Positions 37,174 to 46,010 are shown, counted from the first letter of the stretch. The stretch: DNA of 64,000 bases from Ralstonia sp. SET104 (GCF_003851545.1 NZ_BHVX01000019.1:1-64000); one strand, 5' to 3'. A program made the numbers and translations. Notes: a model not told the origin generated them from the sequence alone.

Positions 37174-38553
37174 CTAGACCGTCGATAAGTCGTTCACACG
37201 AAGCATGGCCGGGAGGTCCTGTGCCTGGCTGACCTGCGCCTTATGCAACTCGCTACGAGCAACCTCCGCGCTGAGAGCGTAGTAGTCCATCGTGGAAAGC
37301 ATGCTTTCGTGGTGCATGAGCTTTTGCGTGGTTTCTACAGACAGCCGAAGACACGAGGCGCAATAGAACCCATAAAAATGCCGCCCGCCGTGCGGATTGA
37401 CTCCGTCCGAGTTAGCTGACAGTCCAATCCGCCGGGCCGAACGCTCAAACGCCTTGGACATGTTGGACAGTTTCACAGGCAGTCCGAAATACAGACCGGG
37501 AGCCTCATTGACGAAGTAGTACGGATGGTCATCCCGAACCTTGCTTCTAGTCTCGTGCATGTACTGGGCATGCAATCGTGCGAACAGTCGGCCGGCGTCT
37601 TCAAAGAGCCAGTTCACGACCGACTCATGCCGCTGCCCGTTATCCAGTGCCATTCCTTTCCAGCCAGCGTACAGCGGGTGCCTGAAAGCGAGACGGTTAC
37701 GTGGACCGAGGAAGTACCGCTCGGCCAGGAACGAGGCCCGATTGCCGCGCTGCTTGCCTTTTACGCTGTCCACCCATTCATAGAAGCCGGTCTCTGGATG
37801 TCCGAGAACGACCTCAGCTACACCATCAGGCTTGATACGAACATCAGTCACGAAGAGATGGAGGGGCTCCGACGCGCGGAGGCCTCCAAAGATGAGAAGG
37901 AGGAGGTAGAGCTTGTCGCGAACAGAGGGAGTCGCCCGAATCAGCGACATGACCTTGCCTGGCGGGAAGTGCTTTTTTCCTGCTGACGCTCGGGGTCTCC
38001 GCCCGATGGGCCGAAACCGATGTTCCTCAACGACACCTCGCCCTTCATCCGTGGAGGGGTGCAGGTGAAACAGTTTGTCCCAACCCTTGCGACGCTGGAA
38101 CCTGTCGAAAGCTCGCCGCTGGTCGCCGAGGTTCAACGAGCTCAGTGACTCACGCTCGACCGGGTTAACTGGGAGAAGTCCAAGATTCTTGGAGCACCAT
38201 TCTGTGAAGCTGCTGACGAATCGAACATCATCGCTGGCCGTCTTAAATCGAACTGGCCGCCAACCTAGCGACGACAATCCAAAACGGCGAGCCTCATAGA
38301 ACTCCTTTACGAGTTGGAAGAGTTCGTCCGGATGGAGCGGCCGCTGCTGCTTCTCAATGACGTAGAAGTCATAGAAGAGACCTACGGCAGTGACTGCCTT
38401 GTGCAGTGCTCCAGGACTCCAGGCTCTCTCAACAGATTGGGCGCGGGCCCAAGCCAGCGAGAAGATGCTGAGCTCTCCGTCCTTAAGGAAAAGGAACGGC
38501 AGTGTGCTTCCAATTGCCCCTTCGACAATCGGCAGGTCCACAACGGAATGCAC
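37174..38553 (-). CDS. gmtY: Gamma-mobile-trio recombinase GmtY
   Basis: The product is 459 aa with a GTG start. An N-terminal SAM-like core-binding region precedes a tyrosine recombinase domain with a full active site: Arg226 in FGGLRASEPLHL, His388-x-x-Arg391 in PHGGRHFYG, His414/415 in LMHHES, and the nucleophile Tyr424 or Tyr425 in TMDYYAL. It lies nearest the right junction, transcribed away from it. Together with the larger recombinase and gmtX it forms the trio that defines this element. It is unlike phage integrases, which occur singly and usually at tRNA genes. Confidence 0.82.
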   Translation of the reverse strand: MHSVVDLPIVEGAIGSTLPFLFLKDGELSIFSLAWARAQSVERAWSPGALHKAVTAVGLFYDFYVIEKQQRPLHPDELFQLVKEFYEARRFGLSSLGWRPVRFKTASDDVRFVSSFTEWCSKNLGLLPVNPVERESLSSLNLGDQRRAFDRFQRRKGWDKLFHLHPSTDEGRGVVEEHRFRPIGRRPRASAGKKHFPPGKVMSLIRATPSVRDKLYLLLLIFGGLRASEPLHLFVTDVRIKPDGVAEVVLGHPETGFYEWVDSVKGKQRGNRASFLAERYFLGPRNRLAFRHPLYAGWKGMALDNGQRHESVVNWLFEDAGRLFARLHAQYMHETRSKVRDDHPYYFVNEAPGLYFGLPVKLSNMSKAFERSARRIGLSANSDGVNPHGGRHFYGFYCASCLRLSVETTQKLMHHESMLSTMDYYALSAEVARSELHKAQVSQAQDLPAMLRVNDLSTV

Positions 38554-38680
38554 TGTGCGGCGAAGGATAGCGTCTCCTCATAGGTATAACAGTTAGAGGA
38601 AGACAACTTTAGGCGCCGACCTATCGGACTGACAGATGGCATGACGGATGATGACTGAAAGGTGTAGAGCAGTCAGGCAG

Positions 38681-38727
38681 CCAGTGACAACTGTGCTGCG
38701 GGACGGGAATGCCACACTGTCACTAGT
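38681..38727. repeat. Imperfect inverted repeat at the right end of the island
   Basis: agtgacaactgtg and the complement of cacactgtcact face each other about 10 bases apart, 25-70 bases inside the right junction. This is a candidate recombinase arm site; no matching copy of the same length was found at the left end. Confidence 0.35.
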
Positions 38728-38749
38728 TTATTGAGGAGAGGGGTAATAA

Positions 38750-38755
38750 CCAGCG
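38750..38755. repeat. Right junction direct repeat (ccagcg)
   Basis: Island sequence (gggtaataa) lies to the left, and intact glutamate synthase sequence (caaacatgaag) resumes to the right. It matches the left copy at 20767-20772. Confidence 0.75.
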
Positions 38756-40225
38756 CAAACATGAAGCCGCGTGCGGCGTTACACCAGTCGGCGCCCATCG
38801 CCAGCGTGCGGGCCACATCGAACGCGGTGACGATCTTGCCCGACGCGCCGATCTTGATCTTGTCACGCAGGTTGGTGCCCACCAGCGTGTTATGCACCAA
38901 CAGCAGCCCTTCCTGCAGCGGCGTGCCGACGTGGTCGGTAAATTCCAGCGGCGCCGCGCCCGTGCCGCCCTCAGCCCCATCGACGACGATGAAGTCCGGC
39001 AGGATGCCCGACTCCAGCATCGCGCGGGCGATGCCGAAGAACTCCCACGGATGTCCGATGCACAGCTTGAAGCCAGTCGGTTTGCCACCCGACAGCGTGC
39101 GCAGCCGGTCAACAAACTGCAGCAGCCCCAGCGGCGTGCTGAACTCCGAATGCGACGCGGGCGAGATGCAGTCCTGCCCGATCGGAATCCCGCGCGTGGC
39201 GGCAATCTCCGGCGTCACCTTGGCAGCCGGCAAGACGCCGCCGTGACCCGGTTTCGCGCCCTGCGACAGCTTCACCTCGATCATCTTCACCTGCGGGCTG
39301 CGCGCCTGTTCGGCAAATTTGTCCGGATCGAAACGCCCGTTGCCATCACGGCAACCGAAGTAGCCTGAAGCGACTTCCCAGATCAGATCGCCGCCCTCTT
39401 CGCGGTGGTACGGCGAGATCGAACCCTCGCCCGTGTCGTGGATGAAGTTGCCGAGCTTCGCGCCACGGTTGAGCGCGCGAATGGCGTTGCCCGACAGTGC
39501 GCCAAAGCTCATCGCCGAGATATTGAACACCGACATCGAATACGGCTTGGCGCGCCCCTCACCCACCATCACGCGAAAATCTGACGATGCAATACGCGTC
39601 GGCGCCAGTGAATGGCCGATCCACTCGTGCCCGGCGATCTTCACATCGACTTCGGTGCCGAACGGGCGGCTGTCGACTTCGCCTTTGGCACGCTGGTAGA
39701 CGATGCTGCGCTGAGCGCGCGAGAACGGGCGCTCGTCGGTGTCGTCTTCAACAAAGTACTGGCGGATTTCCGGCCGAATGAACTCGAACAGAAAGCGGAA
39801 GTGGCCCCACAGCGGATAGTTGCGCAGCACCGAATGGCGCGTCTGCATGATGTCGTGCACGCCCAGGATCACGAACATGCCCGGAATGACCGCACACACC
39901 CAGTGCAGGCGCCCCGTCGCAGCAAACCCCGCGGTGACAGCAAACAACAGCACAACGCCCGCAAAGGCCCAGTAGCGACGTGGCAACATGACAAACCTTG
40001 TGTGGAGACGAACAGGGCGCCAGCTTAAACGAGCCCGGCTACGGCCGCAGCCGTCACAACGCGGTGTTGCGGAAACCGGTCACGCAACGGCTTTTTCCAC
40101 TACACGTATCGGATGAGATCACGCCCGGCGGTGCTGCCGACGAAAAATCTGGTGTTTAGGAGAACCTAACAAAGATGTCACGTCACCATGCGCGACACTA
40201 TTAGCGTCCGCGCAGAACAGGTACT

Positions 40226-40948
40226 TCAGGTCACAAAACCGATGACTATCCGCCTGTTCTGCCGGCCCTTCTTCTCGATCTTTTCGCAGACCACCTCGCC
40301 GATCTCAGCCGTATTGCGCAGATGAGTGCCGCCACAGGGCTGAATATCGATATCACCGACCTGGATGATCTTGACGGCATTGTCTGACCTCGGCGGCAAC
40401 GCATACTTGTTGCGGACCAGACTCAGCACCCTGTCATGCTCCGTCGATGGCACCAGATGTGTAGTCACGTCGACACCACGACGGATCAATATGTTCAGCC
40501 CATCGGTAATCGCCTCGCGCGACAAGGATATCTCGGGCAGATCGAAATCAAGCCGCCCCCGTTCGCGACCGATGCCGCAGCCTGTGACCGGTGCCGCGAT
40601 CATCGAACAAAGCAAATGGAGGCATGTATGCATCTTCATGTACTTGTAGCGCGTAGACCAGTCGATCTGACCTCTGACGGGCATGCCGGCCTGCAGCGCG
40701 CCAACGCGATCCAGCCGGTGCCAAATGATGGAGCGGTTCACCTCGCCTCGCGCCGCACCGACTACCTGGATCCGCTCGCCTGTGGGCGACACCAGTTCGC
40801 CGGTGTCGGCCGGCTGGCCGCCACCCACGGGGTAGAACAGCGTGCGATCGAGCGCGACTAAATCGCCGTGGACTGCGACGACGGTCGCCGAGAAATCGAT
40901 CTCGTACGGTTGCGCGTCGAATAGCACCTCGGTTTTTTCTTCAAGCAT
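40226..40948 (-). CDS. Alanyl-tRNA editing protein (AlaX, medium form)
   Basis: This is a 240-aa stand-alone relative of the AlaRS editing domain. The glycine motif YPVGGGQPADTG is near 39-50. Zinc ligands are in MHTCLHLL near 105-112 (H-x-x-x-H) and QPCGGTHLRNTAEIG near 203-217 (C-x-x-x-H). AlaX proteins remove wrongly attached Ser, Gly or related small amino acids from tRNA-Ala, and some act on other tRNAs. It is the last gene of a four-gene minus-strand operon, 33 bases after the exporter. In this setting I infer that it protects translation from the operon's amino-acid product. No symbol is assigned because several AlaX subtypes exist. Confidence 0.9.
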   Translation of the reverse strand: MLEEKTEVLFDAQPYEIDFSATVVAVHGDLVALDRTLFYPVGGGQPADTGELVSPTGERIQVVGAARGEVNRSIIWHRLDRVGALQAGMPVRGQIDWSTRYKYMKMHTCLHLLCSMIAAPVTGCGIGRERGRLDFDLPEISLSREAITDGLNILIRRGVDVTTHLVPSTEHDRVLSLVRNKYALPPRSDNAVKIIQVGDIDIQPCGGTHLRNTAEIGEVVCEKIEKKGRQNRRIVIGFVT

Positions 40949-40981
40949 TGCAGCTGTTTGGATGATGATCGTGGAAAACAG

Positions 40982-41938
40982 TCAGATGCGGGGAATACCC
41001 CGGCGATCCAGCAATGGCAGCTTCAAGCCTTGTGCATAAGCGCCTGCCGACACCAAGATCAGCACGCCACCCACCAGTTGCGCCGAATTCATGACCTTGC
41101 CGTATGCCAGGTAGTCCACCACCACCGCGACAACCGGGTAGATAAACCCAAAAATCGCCAGACTGGCCGTTGACGCTTTCTGGAACGCGCCATATAGCAG
41201 CACATACATGAACGTCGTGTGGAACAGGCCAAGCGCCAGCACGGCGAACACTTGATGCGGCAGTTGCGGCAGATGGCGGAAGTCCGCCAGAAGCCCAAAA
41301 ACGCCAGCGCCAATGACCATGTGGCAGACCGCGATGACCTCGGGGCGTACCGTCGTCGACAGCTTTTTCGTCAGTAACGTGGTGGCGGCGTAGAGCGCCG
41401 CTGCCGCCAGTGCACTACCAACGCCCAGCAGATAAACGTTATCGGCATGTTGCACGCTGGGCTCGGCCAGTACGACCAAGCCCGCGAACGCCATGAGCAG
41501 CCAGACGATCGCGCTGACGCCGGGGCGCTCCCGGCGAAATACGAAGCTGGCGAGTAGCAGTAAAAACGGCTGGAAGTTGTAAACCACCGTCGTGATGCCG
41601 ATCGACGTGAACTTGTAAGCAGTGAAAAGGAAGTACCAGTTGAAGACCAGTGTTAGTGCCCCGGCCACCAGATTCAGGCATTCCTCGCGGCTTATGCGAA
41701 CCGAGCGAAACAAACCTCGCCACCAACCATAAAGCCCCAGGCCGACGGCGCCAATGGCGCACCGAAAGAACACCACGTTGAACGGACTCTGCTCGGACAG
41801 CAGCACAAAAAAGCCGATCGTTCCCGCGATAACCATGGCGCCGACCATATAGAGCCGTCCAATCCGCTCCTCATGAAGCGGCATCACCGGCAGGCGAGCA
41901 GACTTAGTGTGTGTTTGCGTCATCTTTGCTTGCGTCAT
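40982..41938 (-). CDS. DMT-family (EamA) transporter
   Basis: This is a 318-aa inner-membrane protein with about ten hydrophobic helices arranged as two EamA repeats, starting at LYMVGAMVIAGTIGFFVLL and again after the middle at NVYLLGVGSALAAAALYAATTLL. The family includes amino-acid and metabolite exporters such as RhtA and YddG. Its ATG overlaps the dioxygenase stop by four bases, so the two are translationally coupled. That coupling makes export of the dioxygenase product, a modified amino acid, the most likely job, though this is inferred from context. Alternative starts lie within the first 20 codons. Confidence 0.88.
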   Translation of the reverse strand: MTQAKMTQTHTKSARLPVMPLHEERIGRLYMVGAMVIAGTIGFFVLLSEQSPFNVVFFRCAIGAVGLGLYGWWRGLFRSVRISREECLNLVAGALTLVFNWYFLFTAYKFTSIGITTVVYNFQPFLLLLASFVFRRERPGVSAIVWLLMAFAGLVVLAEPSVQHADNVYLLGVGSALAAAALYAATTLLTKKLSTTVRPEVIAVCHMVIGAGVFGLLADFRHLPQLPHQVFAVLALGLFHTTFMYVLLYGAFQKASTASLAIFGFIYPVVAVVVDYLAYGKVMNSAQLVGGVLILVSAGAYAQGLKLPLLDRRGIPRI

Positions 41939-42633
41939 TTTTGCTGCACTTCCGCTTCGACGTTGATCAGCATGACATCGCGGTAAGCCATCCCGCCGTG
42001 TGACCCCAGCGGTGTCACGGCATGCTTCTTAGTCTTGTCGACGATCAGCGTGTCAAACGGCTTCGATAGCCGCAGGACGTTGGTGGGCTTACTGTCCATC
42101 TCGGAGATCACGCTGTCCGCGCCGATAGCGTTGTCGGTCAACTGGATCAGGTGGATGAACACCAACGGTTCATCATCAACGTGCAGCCAGACCGGCGAAC
42201 TGTATGACGCACGTCCCATGTCAGTCTTGTAGCGGATGAAATGGACGCTGATGTTCAGCTCAGCCTTGCTCGCACGGTCGCAATATTCGTCGATGTACGG
42301 CGCGTTCCGCTTGAGTAGGTGCAGGAATGTCCGGTCGTTAATGAGCGCATCGCTAATCGGCGGAAACACGCGGACCCTACCTCCATCCGAATCGTTGGCG
42401 GCATACGACTGGAAATAGCTCTGATTGGCATTCTTGCGAATGGTGCGACTGCCCCGGTCATAGATGACTTTGATCATGCCGCGATCACGGACATCGGCGT
42501 AAGGGTCCGCCTGAATCTGGCTCTCATAGAAGCGAAAGAACTGCGCACAATCGGTATCACTCAGGCCATCCATGTAGTGCCCACCGGGCACGAATTTGAA
42601 GCCGTTCACGATATTTATGGCTGGTGCTCGCAT
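41935..42633 (-). CDS. 2-oxoglutarate/Fe(II) dioxygenase, PF10014 amino-acid hydroxylase type
   Basis: The product is 232 aa. The ATG at 42633 has a GAGAGA site; a TTG-started frame from 42681 was rejected. The iron-binding triad is visible: His151 and Asp153 in WLHVDDEPLVF and the distal His204 in TKKHAVTP, with a likely 2-oxoglutarate-binding Arg218 in AYRDVML. The N-terminal VPGGHYMDGL and the Arg-rich middle fit the 2OG-Fe dioxygenase family that contains L-isoleucine 4-hydroxylase. These enzymes hydroxylate or oxidise free aliphatic or sulfur amino acids. The substrate here cannot be read from sequence. It is coupled to the exporter and lies 55 bases after the desaturase-like gene. Confidence 0.87.
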   Translation of the reverse strand: MRAPAINIVNGFKFVPGGHYMDGLSDTDCAQFFRFYESQIQADPYADVRDRGMIKVIYDRGSRTIRKNANQSYFQSYAANDSDGGRVRVFPPISDALINDRTFLHLLKRNAPYIDEYCDRASKAELNISVHFIRYKTDMGRASYSSPVWLHVDDEPLVFIHLIQLTDNAIGADSVISEMDSKPTNVLRLSKPFDTLIVDKTKKHAVTPLGSHGGMAYRDVMLINVEAEVQQK

Positions 42634-42688
42634 AGTTTCTCTCGGTTGGCTGTTGTTGGATTGCGATGATGCGGTTGTCAATGTGCAC

Positions 42689-43840
42689 TCAGTTCAATCG
42701 GTATCTAAGCTCGTCCGTCACCTCGATCACCTGTGCTTCGCTGATGCGCCGCAGAACTTCCTCGATGACATGGTGGATTCCCCAGATATCGCGGTACGTA
42801 TACAGACCGCGCGCCATCTCGATCTGAATCATCTGCTCCCGGCTCTGAATCGCATTGGGCCAACCGCGATCCGCGCCAGCCCGGTGGTGCCAGTCGTGGA
42901 CGATCAGTGATCCCTGCACGACCAGCAACCGCGCTGGTAGATGAACCAGCAGATGCACCAAGCCCCAGTACACCCATGCTCGCATCCAACGCACGCCATG
43001 CAGCGTGTTGGCCGGAGTCGGCGAGCCACAAAACCGGCCATGGCTGTTGTTTACATGCGATGACCGGACCGTTTCACCGGTCTCGCGCAACACCCAGGCG
43101 TGCTCGGTCACCAAGTGCAAGAGCGAACAGATTTGATACAGGACAGTCAGCGGCAGCAGAACGGCGATTGCAAGGACACCCCATCCGATCAAACTCGCTA
43201 GCCAACACAGGCATGCCGCCCACACACAGGACATAACCAGCCGGTACGCTGGCACGCCAATGAAATTGGCTTTCAGACGCCCCCAGAGGTAGCGCAGATG
43301 GAAAACGGGACTGATGCATTGCCACGCCAGGATCAGTCGCATCCGCGCGACCGCCACGCCAGGCCGCAGACCCAAGGTGTAAATGGCGGCCAAATCTTGG
43401 TCGCCCATCGTTGAGAAATCGCGACCATGGTGTTCATGCACATGAAACTGGCGGTACGAATCGAACGCCTGCACGATCGTAAGCGTCGATAAAACTTCGC
43501 ACAAAATTCGATTCGCCCGCTCACCTCTGAATACCGCAAGGTGAACGCCATGGTGAATGATTGTGGCAACGACATAGCGTGCACCGGCCACTGTAAAAAC
43601 CATGCTTAACAGCAACCATAAAACGCTCGCCTTGCTCAATAACACAAAGATCGACGCCAACACACCGCCAAGAAACCAGATCAGTGACCAGATCACTGGC
43701 TCAACCGGATGAACTAACCGCGCCGGCGACTCACCTGGCAAGGCTTTACCAGTCAACCACGTCCAGAAACGCTGGAATGGCAAACGTTGATAAGAAGCAC
43801 GAATCTCCGTTGAGATTTCTAGCTGGCGACGCTGCTGCAT
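42689..43840 (-). CDS. Fatty-acid-desaturase-fold membrane oxygenase
   Basis: The product is 383 aa. It is an integral membrane di-iron protein with the three histidine boxes: HHGVH at 96-100, HVHEHH at 133-138, and HDWHH at 315-319, plus a supporting HLVTEHAW near 242-249. There are four to six membrane helices. The start follows a GGAG site. Members of this fold desaturate or hydroxylate acyl chains, but some act on small molecules; RtxC, which makes the enol-ether double bond of rhizobitoxine, is an amino-acid example. The partners (amino-acid dioxygenase, exporter, AlaX) favour an amino-acid substrate over a lipid. It is the first gene of the operon. Confidence 0.87.
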   Translation of the reverse strand: MQQRRQLEISTEIRASYQRLPFQRFWTWLTGKALPGESPARLVHPVEPVIWSLIWFLGGVLASIFVLLSKASVLWLLLSMVFTVAGARYVVATIIHHGVHLAVFRGERANRILCEVLSTLTIVQAFDSYRQFHVHEHHGRDFSTMGDQDLAAIYTLGLRPGVAVARMRLILAWQCISPVFHLRYLWGRLKANFIGVPAYRLVMSCVWAACLCWLASLIGWGVLAIAVLLPLTVLYQICSLLHLVTEHAWVLRETGETVRSSHVNNSHGRFCGSPTPANTLHGVRWMRAWVYWGLVHLLVHLPARLLVVQGSLIVHDWHHRAGADRGWPNAIQSREQMIQIEMARGLYTYRDIWGIHHVIEEVLRRISEAQVIEVTDELRYRLN

Positions 43841-44034
43841 AAAGGAGCACTCCTACTTACCAGTCACGACAACCGGCTTGTCACTTGGAGGTAACCGGAT
43901 GCCATCGTTTGGCGGAGTACTACAAATAGTCGCAGAGTTGCCCGCGCGCCTCTCATTGATAAAAAATGACAGTCAAAAGGGCCGGCATTGAAGCGCGATC
44001 TTCGTGCGCTCGACCTCTTGCACGGGCGATCAGA

Positions 44035-44070
44035 CAAATAAAAATGCCATGTATTCACATACATGGCATT
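44035..44070 (-). terminator. Terminator of mnmA
   Basis: A perfect 12-bp stem (aatgccatgtat / atacatggcatt, loop tcac). On the minus strand it is followed by TTTTTATTTG, so it ends the nudJ-mnmA transcript. The remainder of the 279-bp gap up to the desaturase gene is a promoter region with no other feature seen. Confidence 0.8.
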
Positions 44071-44119
44071 CACAGCCATTGCGAACCAATGGCGTTGCGG
44101 GTATCCAGCGACTCTACGC

Positions 44120-45232
44120 TCAGGCCGGCGCAACCATGACCGACTCCGCCTCAGCAGCGGAAATAATCCCGCCGCCCAAGCACACATCGCCGTCGTACAG
44201 CACCGCCGACTGGCCCGGCGTAACCGCCCACTGCGCCTCGGGAAAGGCCAGCGTGAGCGCGCCGTCAGTCGCACGCGCGACCGTGCATGGCGCATCGGCC
44301 TGGCGGTAGCGCGTCTTGGCGCCAACGTGGGTGCCTTCGGCCGGCGCGTGGCCTGCAACCCAACTCAAGTCATCGGCATGCACGGTATGGGCCAGCAGCC
44401 AAGGGTGATCATGGCCTTGCACAGCATAGAGCGTGTTGGCCGCCATGTCCTTGCGCGCCACGTACCACGCATCGCCGTTGCCGTCGCGGCTGCCGCCAAT
44501 GCCGATGCCCTTGCGCTGCCCCAACGTATAGAACGCCAGGCCGATGTGCTCGCCGATGGTCTTACCGTCAGGCGTCTTGATCGGGCCCGGCTTGGTCGGC
44601 AGGTAGCGGTTCAGGAAATCGCGGAACGGCCGCTCGCCGATAAAGCAGATGCCGGTGGAATCCTTCTTCTTGGCGTTCGGCAGCCCGATCTCGGCGGCAA
44701 TCTCGCGCACTTTCGTCTTCGGCATCTCGCCCAGCGGAAACAGCGTGCGCGAGAGCTGCGCCTGGTTCAGCCGATGCAGGAAGTAGCTCTGGTCCTTGGT
44801 ATGGTCGAACGCCTTGAGCAGTTCGAAACGGCCATCGGCCTCACGAACGCGAGCGTAGTGGCCGGTGGCAATCGTATCGGCACCCAGCGCCATCGCGTGG
44901 TCGAGGAAGGCCTTGAATTTGATCTCGGCGTTGCACAGCACGTCTGGATTAGGCGTGCGGCCGGCGGAGTATTCGCGCAGAAAATCGGCAAACACGCGAT
45001 CTTTGTACTCGGCCGCAAAGTTGACCGCCTCAACATCCACGCCGATCAGGTCGGCCACCGATACGACGTCGATCCAGTCCTGCCGGGTCGAGCAGTATTC
45101 ACTGTCGTCATCGTCTTCCCAATTCTTCATGAACAGGCCGACGACGTCGTAGCCCTGCTGTTTGAGCAGCCACGCCGTGACGGAGGAATCCACGCCGCCG
45201 GACATGCCGACGACGATGCGCTTCTTGCTCAT
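44120..45232 (-). CDS. mnmA: tRNA-specific 2-thiouridylase MnmA
   Basis: MnmA thiolates U34 of Lys, Glu and Gln tRNAs using sulfur passed along a relay. The 370-aa protein has the PP-loop [15 protein letters not shown] at 9-23, [16 protein letters not shown], the catalytic Cys100 in [20 protein letters not shown], and the second Cys196 in [12 protein letters not shown]. It starts within the end of nudJ (four-base ATGA overlap). The nudJ-mnmA order is the same as in Escherichia coli. A perfect hairpin terminator follows. Confidence 0.97.
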   Translation of the reverse strand: MSKKRIVVGMSGGVDSSVTAWLLKQQGYDVVGLFMKNWEDDDDSEYCSTRQDWIDVVSVADLIGVDVEAVNFAAEYKDRVFADFLREYSAGRTPNPDVLCNAEIKFKAFLDHAMALGADTIATGHYARVREADGRFELLKAFDHTKDQSYFLHRLNQAQLSRTLFPLGEMPKTKVREIAAEIGLPNAKKKDSTGICFIGERPFRDFLNRYLPTKPGPIKTPDGKTIGEHIGLAFYTLGQRKGIGIGGSRDGNGDAWYVARKDMAANTLYAVQGHDHPWLLAHTVHADDLSWVAGHAPAEGTHVGAKTRYRQADAPCTVARATDGALTLAFPEAQWAVTPGQSAVLYDGDVCLGGGIISAAEAESVMVAPA

Positions 45233-45723
45233 AGCAGCGCCCCCAACCCGTACACGCTGGCGTGTGTGTGGATAACGTCGAGCGGATAGCGCTTGCCGGC
45301 CAGGTAGTCCTCCACGCAGACAAGCAACAGCGGGCTGCGATGGCGATCGCGGCTGGCGCGGATCTCATCCGCAGTCATCCACACGGTGCGAACGATGCCG
45401 GCGTCAAGCGTGCGGCGCGGGTCTTGCGGCCCCAACTCGCCCGTAAACGCCATCCGCACATAAGTGACTGGGTCACCCTGCGGCGGCTGGAACTGGGCCA
45501 TGTAGCAACCCAGAAACGCGGTCGGCACAAAGCTGTGAGTGGTTTCTTCCAGCGCCTCGCGCGCGACGGCGTCGGCCAGGCTTTCGTCCGGATCGAGATG
45601 ACCAGCGGGCTGGTTCAGGCGCAAACCGGCGTCGGTGTGCTCTTCAACCAGCAAGAACCGCCCATCCTGTTCAATGACGGCGGCAACGGTAACGCTGGGT
45701 TTCCAGCGGACGGCTTGGTTCAT
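45229..45723 (-). CDS. nudJ: Nudix phosphatase NudJ
   Basis: This is a 164-aa Nudix hydrolase. The full Nudix box lies at 41-62: Gly41, Glu47, Arg55-Glu56 and Glu59-Glu60 in [20 protein letters not shown]. In E. coli NudJ hydrolyses thiamine pyrophosphate precursors and nucleoside tri- and diphosphates. The chosen start at 45723 ([19 protein letters not shown]) matches NudJ. The longer frame to 45864 is non-coding. Overlap with mnmA and the conserved gene pair support the name over a generic Nudix label. Confidence 0.9.
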   Translation of the reverse strand: MNQAVRWKPSVTVAAVIEQDGRFLLVEEHTDAGLRLNQPAGHLDPDESLADAVAREALEETTHSFVPTAFLGCYMAQFQPPQGDPVTYVRMAFTGELGPQDPRRTLDAGIVRTVWMTADEIRASRDRHRSPLLLVCVEDYLAGKRYPLDVIHTHASVYGLGALL

Positions 45724-46010
45724 GGCAAAAAGGCAACAAAAACAAGGCGTTATTGTAGCTGGAGGCCGCCCTCCCCGCTTGCAGGAGGCACCGGGGACGC
45801 GCAGCTTGCCCGCCCCCGCAGTTGTGAACAATTGAGCACACGTTTGCGCAGGATCGGCCCGCATTCAATGTCGGTTCGGATATTCGACATGGCCTTCGAC
45901 GAGCGTCCGCGCGCCAAAAAGTTCGGGTAAGCTGCACGTCGATCCTGATCCAGCGCGCCTTCGTTCACTTTCGCGCGCACCCTACACAACAATCAGCGAG
46001 GAGAGACACG

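Larger units (their letters stand above)
20767..38755. mobile_element. 18-kb Gamma-Mobile-Trio-like defence island inserted in a glutamate synthase gene
   Basis: The borders are set by a 6-bp direct repeat, ccagcg, at 20767-20772 and 38750-38755, and by the two halves of one interrupted gene. One copy of the repeat plus the insert is 17,983 bp. By eye the inside is poorer in G+C and in C/G-ending codons than the flanks. At the right end are three adjacent minus-strand genes with the layout of a Gamma-Mobile-Trio: tyrosine recombinase GmtY, large tyrosine recombinase GmtZ, and GmtX. Cargo runs leftward: a small ORF, HamA, HamB, and a DUF4011 helicase-nuclease. At the left end is a divergent HTH/HAD-like pair. 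No tRNA gene or transposase is involved. The trio assignment rests on gene order, sizes and recombinase motifs. Confidence 0.85.
38673..39989 (-). pseudogene. N-terminal piece of the split FMN-binding glutamate synthase family gene
   Basis: The first 413 codons are normal for this family. There are two N-terminal membrane helices (WAFAGVVLLFAVTAGF, VCAVIPGMFVILGVHDI), then the glutamate-synthase FMN barrel with FNISAMSFGALSGNAIRAL, KPGHGGVLPAAKVTPEIA, PDFIVVDGAEGGTGAAP and GADWCNAARGFMFAL. At 38755 the gene crosses into island DNA and gains 25 foreign residues (ITPLLNKLVTVWHS and so on) before a stop at 38673. The missing part begins with the 3Fe-4S cysteines, so the truncated product should lack the cluster even if it is made. 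The ATG has an AAGG site. Confidence 0.9.

Noticed and set aside
20864-38727. Inverted 8-mer actagtga near both island ends (20864-20871 and complement at 38720-38727)
   Set aside because: It is short, lies at unequal distances from the two junctions, and is half palindromic (actagt). Chance is a sufficient explanation.
41935-42681. TTG start at 42681 for the dioxygenase
   Set aside because: The 16 extra residues are polar and low-complexity, there is no ribosome site, and the ATG at 42633 has a GAGAGA site at good spacing.
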